A DNA stretch of 7,252 bases from an uncultured Clostridia bacterium (GTDB lineage: Bacteria; Bacillota; Clostridia; Oscillospirales; Ruminococcaceae), in the NCBI GenBank assembly GCA_947584825.1, contig CANPWR010000066.1:1-7252 (forward strand), written 5' to 3'. The position numbers and the translations under genes were made by a program. Each line of letters begins with the position of its first letter. Positions within the stretch are counted from its first letter, which is position 1. Shown here piece by piece: positions 1-5,441 of the stretch. The notes beneath the pieces were generated by a model that searched no databases, had not been told where the DNA came from, and worked only from the letters and a program-made list of their open reading frames with translations.

Positions 1-115
1 GAGAAACTGAGAGAATGCATTAAAATTTTTGCTTTATTACTCAGTATGTGCATTCTCTGACGAAAACGAAAGCGAAGCGCGGCTTTCGTCTTAATTCACC
101 GTACGGGTCACCAAA
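1..115. repeat. 115-bp direct repeat, copy 1
   Basis: Every base matches 159-273. The copy starts at the window edge, so it may extend further left. It contains a perfect 10-bp inverted repeat (10-19 with 49-58, 29-nt spacer) and a second nested one (59-65 with 84-90, or alternatively 67-73 with 82-88). An 8-bp palindrome CCGTACGG lies at 99-106. The last three bases run into the terminator-like hairpin at 113-148. No promoter or SD-preceded ORF is evident. The paired segments suggest a structured RNA or a mobile repeat unit, but I do not recognise a named family. Confidence 0.95.
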
Positions 116-148
116 AAACAGTACCGCCTTTAGGTGGTGCTGTTTTTT
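113..148 (+). terminator. Rho-independent terminator-like hairpin between the repeat copies
   Basis: The arms are 113-128 and 133-148 with a TTTA loop. This gives 16 continuous pairs including two G-U wobbles, with six A on the left and six T on the right. The flanking A and T runs allow termination in both directions. It would end transcription that has passed through repeat copy 1. Confidence 0.75.
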
Positions 149-158
149 GATGGCGCAT

Positions 159-273
159 GAGAAACTGAGAGAATGCATTAAAATTTTTGCTTTATTACTC
201 AGTATGTGCATTCTCTGACGAAAACGAAAGCGAAGCGCGGCTTTCGTCTTAATTCACCGTACGGGTCACCAAA
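159..273. repeat. 115-bp direct repeat, copy 2
   Basis: Identical to 1-115 with a 158-bp period. Identity stops exactly at 273; the flanking bases then differ. It carries the same inverted repeats, at 168-177 with 207-216 and 217-223 with 242-248. Unlike copy 1 it is followed by a different hairpin (292-326). A GTG-initiated open frame (206-400) runs through it but has no ribosome site and crosses two terminator-like hairpins, so I do not call it a gene. Confidence 0.95.
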
Positions 274-291
274 CAGCGTGACGTTGCATCC

Positions 292-326
292 AAATCACGT
301 TTCACATTTGTGTAACGTGATTTTTT
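292..326 (+). terminator. Rho-independent terminator-like hairpin after repeat copy 2
   Basis: A perfect 10-bp stem pairs 292-301 with 314-323. Its loop can add a CAC/GTG pairing (303-305 with 310-312). It runs into six T at 321-326. It has the same position relative to copy 2 as the 113-148 hairpin has to copy 1, but an unrelated sequence. Confidence 0.7.
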
Positions 327-365
327 ATTTCTCGCGTTTTCAATTTCATAAAAGTTTTATTGGGT

Positions 366-395
366 ATTTCGTACATTTGTGTACGGAATGTTTTT
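366..395 (+). terminator. Second terminator-like hairpin, shares its loop with the previous one
   Basis: A 9-bp stem (366-374 with 381-389, one G-U) has loop ATTTGT and is followed by GTTTTT. The core ACATTTGTGTA is also found in the 292-326 hairpin. No plus-strand gene in view would need this terminator, so it may belong to the repeat-associated transcript. Confidence 0.55.
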
Positions 396-421
396 CTTAG
401 CACAGGATAAGTTGAGATAAA

Positions 422-458
422 AAAGAAGCAGAGAACGATTAACGCTCTCTGCTTCTTT
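422..458 (-). terminator. Terminator of the rubredoxin gene
   Basis: A perfect 13-bp stem pairs 422-434 with 446-458, with an 11-nt loop. On the minus strand it is followed by a U run (six A at 419-424 on the plus strand). It lies 16 bp past the rubredoxin stop codon, as expected for a single-gene transcript. Confidence 0.85.
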
Positions 459-473
459 CTTAATATATGTTCT

Positions 474-632
474 TTATTCCTCAGCGAACTGATCCTTGCC
501 TACATGACAAAGCGGGCACTCAAAATCATCGGGAAGGTCTTCCCACTTTGTGCCCGGTGCAATACCTGCATCAGGATCGCCCTTTTCCTCGTCATAAACA
601 TATCCGCATACTTGGCAAACATATTTCTTCAT
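474..632 (-). CDS. Rubredoxin
   Basis: A 52-residue cytoplasmic one-electron carrier that binds a single iron through four cysteines. The translation starts MKKYVCQVCG, giving the first CxxC (Cys6 and Cys9). It ends with ECPLCHVGKDQF, giving the second (Cys39 and Cys42). The core Y-x-YD-xx-GDPDAGI-xPGT-x-WEDLPDDF is the family signature, and the length is typical. The start is the only ATG in place; a strong AAGGAGG (640-646 on the plus strand) precedes it at good spacing. In anaerobic Clostridia such rubredoxins usually pass electrons to rubrerythrin, superoxide reductase or other oxidative-stress enzymes. No such partner is in the window, so the physiological role is inferred. It is transcribed alone, with its own extended -10 promoter and terminator. 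Confidence 0.97.
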   Translation of the reverse strand: MKKYVCQVCGYVYDEEKGDPDAGIAPGTKWEDLPDDFECPLCHVGKDQFAEE

Positions 633-662
633 AAAAAGTCCTCCTTTTCAAATTTATAAGTC

Positions 663-677
663 AATGTTTAAAACATT
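663..677. promoter_or_regulatory. Palindrome near the rubredoxin transcription start (possible operator)
   Basis: AATGTTTAAAACATT is a perfect 7-bp inverted repeat around a single central base. It lies between the rubredoxin -10 box and the ribosome site, overlapping the expected first transcribed bases. This placement suits a repressor site. The sequence does not match an operator family I can name with confidence, and A+T-rich DNA yields such palindromes by chance. Confidence 0.35.
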
Positions 678-686
678 TACCCTTTT

Positions 687-695
687 ATTATAGCA
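687..695 (-). promoter_or_regulatory. Extended -10 promoter of rubredoxin
   Basis: Read on the minus strand this is TGCTATAAT, a perfect -10 box with the upstream TG of extended -10 promoters. No good -35 box lies 16-18 bp further upstream, which an extended -10 can tolerate. The predicted transcript starts near 680 and has a leader of about 45-50 nt. The -10 box overlaps the stop codon of the decayed AraC fragment. Confidence 0.65.
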
Positions 696-762
696 GACTT
701 TCTTCCCGATATTCTTTCGGAGTAAGTCCCTATTTTTCTTTGAATCTTTTGCAAAAGTAACT
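688..762 (-). pseudogene. Decayed C-terminus of an AraC-family regulator
   Basis: Minus-strand codons from 762 to 688 read SYFCKRFKEK, a TAG stop (730-732), then GLTPKEYREESLL and a terminal TAA. This closely matches the end of the second helix-turn-helix of AraC-family transcription factors, where SYFxKxFKEKYGLTPxEYR is typical. The TAG sits where family members have Tyr, so one base change from TAT or TAC explains it. Upstream in the same frame only a weak trace is seen (codons for ADVI, then two stops, up to about 789). The rest of the DNA-binding domain and the sensing domain are absent. No ribosome site or start codon remains. I read it as the relic of a gene that once lay upstream of rubredoxin on the same strand. 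Confidence 0.75.
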
Positions 763-867
763 CTTTAACTATTATATAACATCTGCTTGTAATAAACAAA
801 ACTAATGCTATTCAAATTTATTATACAAAAAAATTTATAAAAATGCAATAATAATTATATAAATTGC

Positions 868-897
868 TTGAGATATATGTTATATTATAAGTATAAT
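868..897 (+). promoter_or_regulatory. Promoter of the GH5 endoglucanase
   Basis: TTGAGA (868-873) and a perfect TATAAT (892-897) are 18 bp apart and lie just upstream of the strong ribosome site at 925-931. Transcription would begin near 904, leaving a leader of about 33 nt. The region upstream (763-867) is almost all A+T and shows no gene. An in-frame TTG at 868 is part of the -35 box, which argues against the longer reading frame starting there. Confidence 0.6.
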
Positions 898-936
898 TTT
901 AGAAATCTTAACTCTGAATTTCATAAGGAGGATCAT

Positions 937-2622
937 ATGAACTCTAAAAAACTTATTACTGTAATCTTATCGTCATTAGTTTTAATATCGTCAGTTATTC
1001 CATATGCTTTTAGTGCAGTATCTGAGTCTACTGATGGCGGTATGATGCGTGAAGACATGACTTCTGCCGAACTTGTCAAGGATATGGGTATCGGCTGGAA
1101 CTTAGGCGATACACTTGACGTATGCAATGCCGACCGAAACGGCGACGGAAAAATCGACGAGAATTCCGACAATGTAGGCGAAACCTTGTGGGGAAACCCC
1201 AAAGCAACTCAGGAGCTTTTCAATCAGCTTAAAGCCGACGGAATTAAGTCTGTGAGGATTCCTGTAACCTGGAGAGATCATATGGGCGGGGCTCCCGACT
1301 ATAAGGTTGATGAAGAATGGATGGACAGAGTGCAGGAGGTTGTGGATTATGCACGGAATGCCGGTATGTATGTAATTATCAATATCCATCACGATGGAGG
1401 CGGAGATCCTAATTTCGGTGCTTGGGTAATAACCACCGCAAGCTCCGATTATGATGCTTTTATTCAAAAGTACAGAGCCCTGTGGTCACAAATCGCCGAG
1501 AGGTTCAAAAACTATTCGGATTATCTTGTTTTTGAGTCTATGAATGAAGTTGGCTTTGATAATCTAAACATGTCGGATGCATTTAATCTGTTAAACAAAA
1601 TTAATCAGGATTTTGTCAATATTATTCGTTCGTCAGGCGGAAACAACGATAAACGCCATCTCCTAATAGCCGGCTATTATACTGATATTGCACGAACCTG
1701 CTCATCGGGATATAAAATGCCTGAAGACCCTGAAAACAGATGTATTCTTTCGGTCCATTACTATACGCCTTGGCAGTTCTGCATTAACGGAAATCCGCCA
1801 ACTTGGGGAAGCGAGGCTGAAGTAAGAGAGCTTAACAGGCTTTTTGATATGCTGAATGATAAGTTTATAAGCAATGGAGTTCCGGTTATTCTCGGCGAGT
1901 ATGGTGTAAACTCAGCAGCTGAGAATACAAGTAGGATTTATTGGTGCGAGAGCGTTGTAAAGAAGTGTACCGACTTAGGTATTGCAACATTTTTCTGGGA
2001 TAACGGCGAAGAGGTTGACAGAGAAACATATCAATGGAGGACTCCTGGGCTTCTTGAAGCTATAAAAGATGGAAACGCTCATAAATCCGATACTTCTGAA
2101 CCGCCAATTACACAACCTACATCGTCTAATCCGCCAATTACACAGCCCACATCATCTGAACCATCAATAACAAAACCTTTAGAGTCCGAACCGACAAGCA
2201 CATCATCTGACAATTCTAAGTCGACAGTTTCTTCTCTGACAGCTTCTAATAAAACCTCAGCTGTTTCAGGCTCGTCTATTGTTGATAACGCAAAAAAGAC
2301 CGCCGAAGACAATATGAGTCAAGCTAAAATCAAAAAGCTGAAAGTAAAAAGCAAAACTAAGAAAAAGATAACTGTTACTTGGAAAAAGGTCAAGAATGCA
2401 AAAGGCTATAACGTACAGTTATCGAAAAAGAAAAACTTTAAAAAGAAGCTGTTTAATAAATTTACAAATAAAAATAAGATTTCATTAAGCAAAAAAATAA
2501 AGAGTAAAAAAACTTACTACATAAGGGTACGTGCTTATTCCACTTATACAAAAGCTAACGGCGAAGTTAAAAAGGTATTCAGCAGTTGGAATAAAAAGAT
2601 AAGAAAAGTCAAAGTTAAATAA
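937..2622 (+). CDS. Secreted GH5 (subfamily 4-like) endoglucanase with Lys-rich Fn3-like tail
   Basis: A 561-aa exported beta-glucanase that hydrolyses internal beta-1,4 links in cellulose, mixed-linkage glucan or xyloglucan. Residues 1-27 are a signal peptide with likely cleavage after PYAFSA. The GH5 barrel spans about 40-378. GWNLGDTLD (53-61), ETLWGNP (82-88) and VRIPVTW (106-112) are typical of subfamily 4. INIHHDG is at 148-154. The acid/base is Glu204 in FESMNE and the nucleophile Glu321 in ILGEYG; HYYTPW (274-279) and FFWDNG (352-357) complete the site. A calcium-loop-like insert is at 66-77. A Pro/Thr/Ser linker (about 383-460) with 10-residue repeats leads to a Lys-rich beta domain (463-561) resembling the Fn3-like modules of clostridial surface proteins. 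There is no dockerin, so a free or wall-associated enzyme is inferred. The start is the ATG preceded by AAGGAGG with 5-bp spacing; it puts the signal peptide at the N-terminus. Exact substrate is not decided by sequence. Confidence 0.93.
   Translation: MNSKKLITVILSSLVLISSVIPYAFSAVSESTDGGMMREDMTSAELVKDMGIGWNLGDTLDVCNADRNGDGKIDENSDNVGETLWGNPKATQELFNQLKADGIKSVRIPVTWRDHMGGAPDYKVDEEWMDRVQEVVDYARNAGMYVIINIHHDGGGDPNFGAWVITTASSDYDAFIQKYRALWSQIAERFKNYSDYLVFESMNEVGFDNLNMSDAFNLLNKINQDFVNIIRSSGGNNDKRHLLIAGYYTDIARTCSSGYKMPEDPENRCILSVHYYTPWQFCINGNPPTWGSEAEVRELNRLFDMLNDKFISNGVPVILGEYGVNSAAENTSRIYWCESVVKKCTDLGIATFFWDNGEEVDRETYQWRTPGLLEAIKDGNAHKSDTSEPPITQPTSSNPPITQPTSSEPSITKPLESEPTSTSSDNSKSTVSSLTASNKTSAVSGSSIVDNAKKTAEDNMSQAKIKKLKVKSKTKKKITVTWKKVKNAKGYNVQLSKKKNFKKKLFNKFTNKNKISLSKKIKSKKTYYIRVRAYSTYTKANGEVKKVFSSWNKKIRKVKVK
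2098..2187 (+). repeat. Three 30-bp in-frame repeats coding the GH5 linker
   Basis: Units at 2098-2127, 2128-2157 and 2158-2187 encode EPPITQPTSS, NPPITQPTSS and EPSITKPLES. A fourth, more diverged unit (EPTSTSSDNS) follows. The array forms the flexible linker between the catalytic and C-terminal domains and probably arose by slippage or unequal crossover. Confidence 0.85.
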
Positions 2623-2641
2623 AAGATTTCTTAATATAAGT

Positions 2642-2670
2642 AAAACGTCCGAGAAAAACCCGGACGTTTT
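2642..2670. terminator. Bidirectional terminator between convergent GH5 and kinase genes
   Basis: A perfect 10-bp stem, AAAACGTCCG (2642-2651) with CGGACGTTTT (2661-2670), encloses a 9-nt loop. The T run on the plus strand serves GH5, whose stop is 19 bp upstream. The A run becomes a U run on the minus strand and serves the kinase operon, whose stop codon is 10 bp away. Confidence 0.88.
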
Positions 2671-2680
2671 TATTTACGTT

Positions 2681-4108
2681 TTATCCCTGAGGAATATATA
2701 TTCCAAACTTTACTCCGTTATCAAGATTTTCTACCCATACCTTACCATTATGGATATTGGCAATCTTTTTTACTATAGCCAGCCCCACGCCGTAATTTGC
2801 TGTTCCATTCTGAGTACGGGATTTATCGACCTTATAAAATGCGTCCCACAAATGCTCAAGCTCTGCTTTATCTATTTGTTCTCCCGTATTAAATACGGTT
2901 ATTTTAAGTCCATTATCCTCCCATAGATAATTAAGCTCTACTTCCCCGCCGACTAGGGAATACCTAATCGCATTATCGACATAGTTTGAAACTGCCTGCT
3001 GCAAAAGCATAAAATTTGCACAAACCTGCTTATCTTCATATTTGTTTGTAACAAGGCTTATCTTCTTTTCCAGCAGCTTTATTTCAAAGCTTTCCTCGAC
3101 GGATTTGTTAAATTCAGAAATAAGAAATGTATTCTTTTCAATATCGCCATTATTAGTATCCATTTTAGACAGGTTTAGCATAGACCTAACCAAATTATCC
3201 ATTACATCGCACTGGCTTACTATTACATCGCAATACTTCTCAGCCTTCTGTCTGTCATTTGCAATACCGTATTTTAACCCTTCTGCGTATCCCTTGACCG
3301 CCGCTATCGGAGTTTTTAACTCGTGCGACATATCACGAATTAGCTGTTCTCTGCTTACTACGCTGTCCTTTAAGCTGTTAATACTCTCGTTCAGCTTATC
3401 GGATATTATGTTAATAGAGTCTGCAAGCTCTCCTATTTCGCCCTTTTCCTTTACCCGAACCTTTTGTGTGAAGTCGAGATTTGCAATGCTTCTCGCTGCG
3501 GAGTTGATTTCAACGACCGAACCAGACATTCTTTTTGCTATAATTAATACAAGAATTGTCCCTATGACAAACATAACCAACCCGATAATTATAATTAGCT
3601 TGTTTGATATACGAACATTGTCCTGAATACTTCTTAGCGAGCGTGAGAGAATTAAATAGTAGTTATCATTCAGCTTTGACATAAGTACGACCCTGCGAAG
3701 TGCGTCATCTTTATTTTTAAACACTTCATAATGCTGTTTGTTGTCATTCAGCTCGTCAATATTACTGTGAAAAAATTCACTCCATCTTTTTGACAGCTTA
3801 TTTTTTTGTTTAATATCAATGTCTAATATATGATTTCTGAAAAGAACTTTATCAGATTTGTCTACAACTAATATTTTAACATTTCTGCGCTCGTCCATAC
3901 TTTCCAGATAATCGTCAAAAGCGTTTAAATCACTTTTCTCAAATTCAGGAAACTCAGCTTTTACACTTCTGCAAATTTCAATCATTTGCTTTTTACTTTC
4001 GTGTATAAAGAATCTTCCTGCAAATAAAACGTCTACAATAACAAGCACAAGGATAAATCCTGCCATCAGCAAGCCATAAAAAACAAACAACTTCTTTTTA
4101 ATTGACAT
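2681..4108 (-). CDS. Membrane sensor histidine kinase of a two-component system
   Basis: A 475-aa kinase that autophosphorylates on His and passes phosphate to the adjacent response regulator. Transmembrane helix 1 spans about residues 7-30. The extracytoplasmic sensor (31-169) contains RRNVKILVVDKSDKVLFRN, the style of a PAS/Cache-like fold. Helix 2 spans about 170-191 and is followed by a HAMP linker (about 192-245). The HisKA motif RDMSHELKTP has phospho-His at 262. The ATPase domain has its N box at 375-383, NTGEQI (407-412) in place of the usual DxGxG, the F box WDAFYKVDKSR (421-431) and GVGLAIV (440-446). The domain order resembles VanS-type kinases. An in-frame stop lies two codons upstream of the ATG, which fixes the start. 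The only strong ribosome site is about 26 nt away, inside a hairpin. It lies 73 bp downstream of the regulator gene and probably shares its transcript. The signal is unknown. Confidence 0.93.
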   Translation of the reverse strand: MSIKKKLFVFYGLLMAGFILVLVIVDVLFAGRFFIHESKKQMIEICRSVKAEFPEFEKSDLNAFDDYLESMDERRNVKILVVDKSDKVLFRNHILDIDIKQKNKLSKRWSEFFHSNIDELNDNKQHYEVFKNKDDALRRVVLMSKLNDNYYLILSRSLRSIQDNVRISNKLIIIIGLVMFVIGTILVLIIAKRMSGSVVEINSAARSIANLDFTQKVRVKEKGEIGELADSINIISDKLNESINSLKDSVVSREQLIRDMSHELKTPIAAVKGYAEGLKYGIANDRQKAEKYCDVIVSQCDVMDNLVRSMLNLSKMDTNNGDIEKNTFLISEFNKSVEESFEIKLLEKKISLVTNKYEDKQVCANFMLLQQAVSNYVDNAIRYSLVGGEVELNYLWEDNGLKITVFNTGEQIDKAELEHLWDAFYKVDKSRTQNGTANYGVGLAIVKKIANIHNGKVWVENLDNGVKFGIYIPQG

Positions 4109-4124
4109 ATTTTAAGCTATGCTC

Positions 4125-4142
4125 TTTAAGGAGCAATCCTCC
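4125..4142 (-). promoter_or_regulatory. Hairpin enclosing a Shine-Dalgarno-like sequence upstream of the kinase
   Basis: On the minus strand a perfect AAAGGAGG (4142-4135) is followed by a complementary CTCCTT, giving a 6-bp stem (4136-4141 with 4125-4130) and a 5-nt loop. It is the only strong ribosome site in the 73-nt gap between the two genes, yet lies 26 nt before the kinase ATG, much further than the usual 5-9 nt. It may lower kinase translation relative to the regulator. This is an inference from pairing only. Confidence 0.35.
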
Positions 4143-4181
4143 TTTCGGTGTTTTCGGATAAAATCAAATCCTGAATTAAGT

Positions 4182-4847
4182 TTATTCTTCCTTACTGAAG
4201 CAATATCCTCTGCCTCTTACTGTCTGAATATAGCCTGAACAAACTCCAAGCTTTGCCCTTAAAACCTTAATATGCGTATCAATAGTTCGTGAAGTATAAC
4301 TGTTATTGCTTCCCCAAACCGATTGAAATATCTGCTCTCGGCTTTTTACTATATTTTCATTTTCCACAAGATAAATAAGAAGCTTATATTCTAAGTTTGT
4401 CAGCTGTATCTCCTCACCTTGTACGGAAATCCTGCAATTAAGCTGATTTATGGTCAAATCCCCGAAATTCAAAATGGATTTGTTCTTTTTTAGCTGTTTT
4501 TTCAAAAGGACATTTACCCTTGCAACAAACACCTCATAGCTGAATGGCTTGGTAATATAGTCATCTGCTCCTGTTGTAAGTCCACGCAGCTCATTACACT
4601 CCGACTCCAATGCTGTAAGAATTATTATAGGAACATCAGAAAACTCTCTTATCTTTTCAAGCACCGTCCAGCCGTCATATTTGGGCATCATAACGTCAAG
4701 CACGACTAAATCTATCTGTTCCTGCATAAAAATGCTCAGAGCCTCTTTACCGTCATGAGCAACGATAGTTTCATAACCCTGATTTTGCAAAATATCGCAA
4801 ATAAGCTCGCATATTACCTTTTCATCATCTGCAACTAAAATTTTCAT
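4182..4847 (-). CDS. OmpR/PhoB-type DNA-binding response regulator
   Basis: A 221-aa cytoplasmic transcription factor activated by phosphorylation from the downstream kinase. The receiver domain covers about 1-115: the acidic pair is in VADDE (5-9), the phospho-acceptor is Asp51 in LDVMMP, the switch Thr78 is in IILTAL, and Lys100 is in YITKPF. The winged-helix domain covers about 125-218, with recognition helix SRTIDTHIKVLRAKLG (186-201) and the C-terminal hairpin VRGRGYCF (210-217). I chose the ATG that begins MKILVADDE, with AAGGA nine bases upstream, because it matches the family N-terminus. An in-frame TTG eight codons earlier has AAGGAG only 3 nt away, too close to be preferred. It is the first gene of an operon with the kinase. 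Target genes cannot be told from the window. Confidence 0.95.
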   Translation of the reverse strand: MKILVADDEKVICELICDILQNQGYETIVAHDGKEALSIFMQEQIDLVVLDVMMPKYDGWTVLEKIREFSDVPIIILTALESECNELRGLTTGADDYITKPFSYEVFVARVNVLLKKQLKKNKSILNFGDLTINQLNCRISVQGEEIQLTNLEYKLLIYLVENENIVKSREQIFQSVWGSNNSYTSRTIDTHIKVLRAKLGVCSGYIQTVRGRGYCFSKEE

Positions 4848-4958
4848 TTTAATAATTCCTTTATCGGACAAAGACTCCTTTTTGACGTATCTCTTTCACA
4901 AAGGTTTGTCCTTAAACCTATATTCTTATAAACTAAATTAATATAACCGACCAGCATT

Positions 4959-4986
4959 TATATAATTAATCCTTACTTGACCTCAA
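4959..4986 (-). promoter_or_regulatory. Possible promoter of the two-component operon
   Basis: On the minus strand TTGAGG (4986-4981) and TATATA (4964-4959) are separated by 16 bp. The leader would be about 105 nt and contains short inverted repeats (4902-4907 with 4914-4919; 4866-4872 with 4905-4911). The surrounding DNA is very A+T-rich, so other -10-like boxes are possible. Confidence 0.35.
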
Positions 4987-5255
4987 ATCAAAAACTGAAA
5001 ATAATTGTTTTTACTCTATTTATTTACTAAAACCATAAAGTTTATCTATTATTATACTTCTTTTGCAAATAATTATTGTGAGATTTATGTGAAAACCAGT
5101 CAAATATTGTATCCTATTAGAGCATATATCTTTTCATTTATCTTACCACAATTATGTTGTTCTTACAAATAGCTTTCCGATTATTGTTTTATTGTTGTAA
5201 TTGTCTATTAAACGACTGTATATTTGTATAAATCACCAAAAAAAATAGTGCGCTA

Positions 5256-5284
5256 TTGACAATGCCTGATTCTGATTATAAGAT
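5256..5284 (+). promoter_or_regulatory. Promoter of ptsI
   Basis: A consensus TTGACA (5256-5261) is followed after 17 bp by TAAGAT (5279-5284), four of six matches to the -10 consensus. TATAAG at 15-bp spacing is an alternative. A small inverted repeat, AATAG (5244-5248) with CTATT (5253-5257), overlaps the start of the -35 box. The leader to the ptsI start would be about 150 nt. Confidence 0.5.
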
Positions 5285-5441
5285 AAAATTATAAGGGGTT
5301 GTTTTCAAAATCAATTTCAATAAATTGCCTTTGTGCTTTTATAAAAATCAGTATGTAATTTTAAATTCGGACTTAATTGTTTGACCCTCAGGAATAAATT
5401 GCTTGTGACAGCTTATTATATATTTTGAAGGGATGAGGAAA

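Larger units (their letters stand above)
4848..5441. other. A+T-rich divergent intergenic region, no gene seen
   Basis: This 594-bp stretch separates the minus-strand two-component operon from plus-strand ptsI. I find no SD-preceded ORF with coding character, no tRNA and no tandem repeat array. The outer parts hold the leaders and promoters of the two flanking transcripts. The middle (about 4990-5240) is low-complexity A+T-rich sequence with nothing recognisable. Confidence 0.7.

Noticed and set aside
1..273. CRISPR array or tracrRNA-like locus
   Set aside because: There are only two copies, the unit is 115 bp with a 43-bp spacer that is a terminator, and no cas gene is in view.
206..400. 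64-codon plus-strand open frame across repeat copy 2
   Set aside because: It starts at GTG with no ribosome site, begins inside a duplicated non-coding repeat and crosses two terminator-like hairpins. The translation has no recognisable domain.
868..936. Longer start for the GH5 gene at an in-frame TTG
   Set aside because: The TTG is part of the predicted -35 box and has no ribosome site. The added residues would sit in front of a clear signal peptide, whereas the ATG at 937 has AAGGAGG at 5 bp.
1132..1167. Dockerin module in the cellulase
   Set aside because: There is only one calcium-loop-like segment, inside the catalytic domain. A dockerin needs a duplicated loop-helix segment, usually at a terminus.
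2064..2082. Catabolite-repression (cre)-like site in the GH5 coding sequence
   Set aside because: The match around GGAAACGCTC breaks the consensus at several fixed positions and lies deep inside the gene.
3042..3626. 194-codon plus-strand frame opposite the kinase gene
   Set aside because: It is a complement-strand shadow of a well-supported kinase and has no ribosome site or recognisable family.
4848..4871. TTG start adding eight residues to the response regulator
   Set aside because: The AAGGAG before it is only 3 nt away, and the family normally starts at the MKILVADDE position.
5433..5441. First ATG of ptsI
   Set aside because: The ribosome site AAGGG directly abuts this ATG. The next ATG, three codons on, has proper spacing and matches the family N-terminus.
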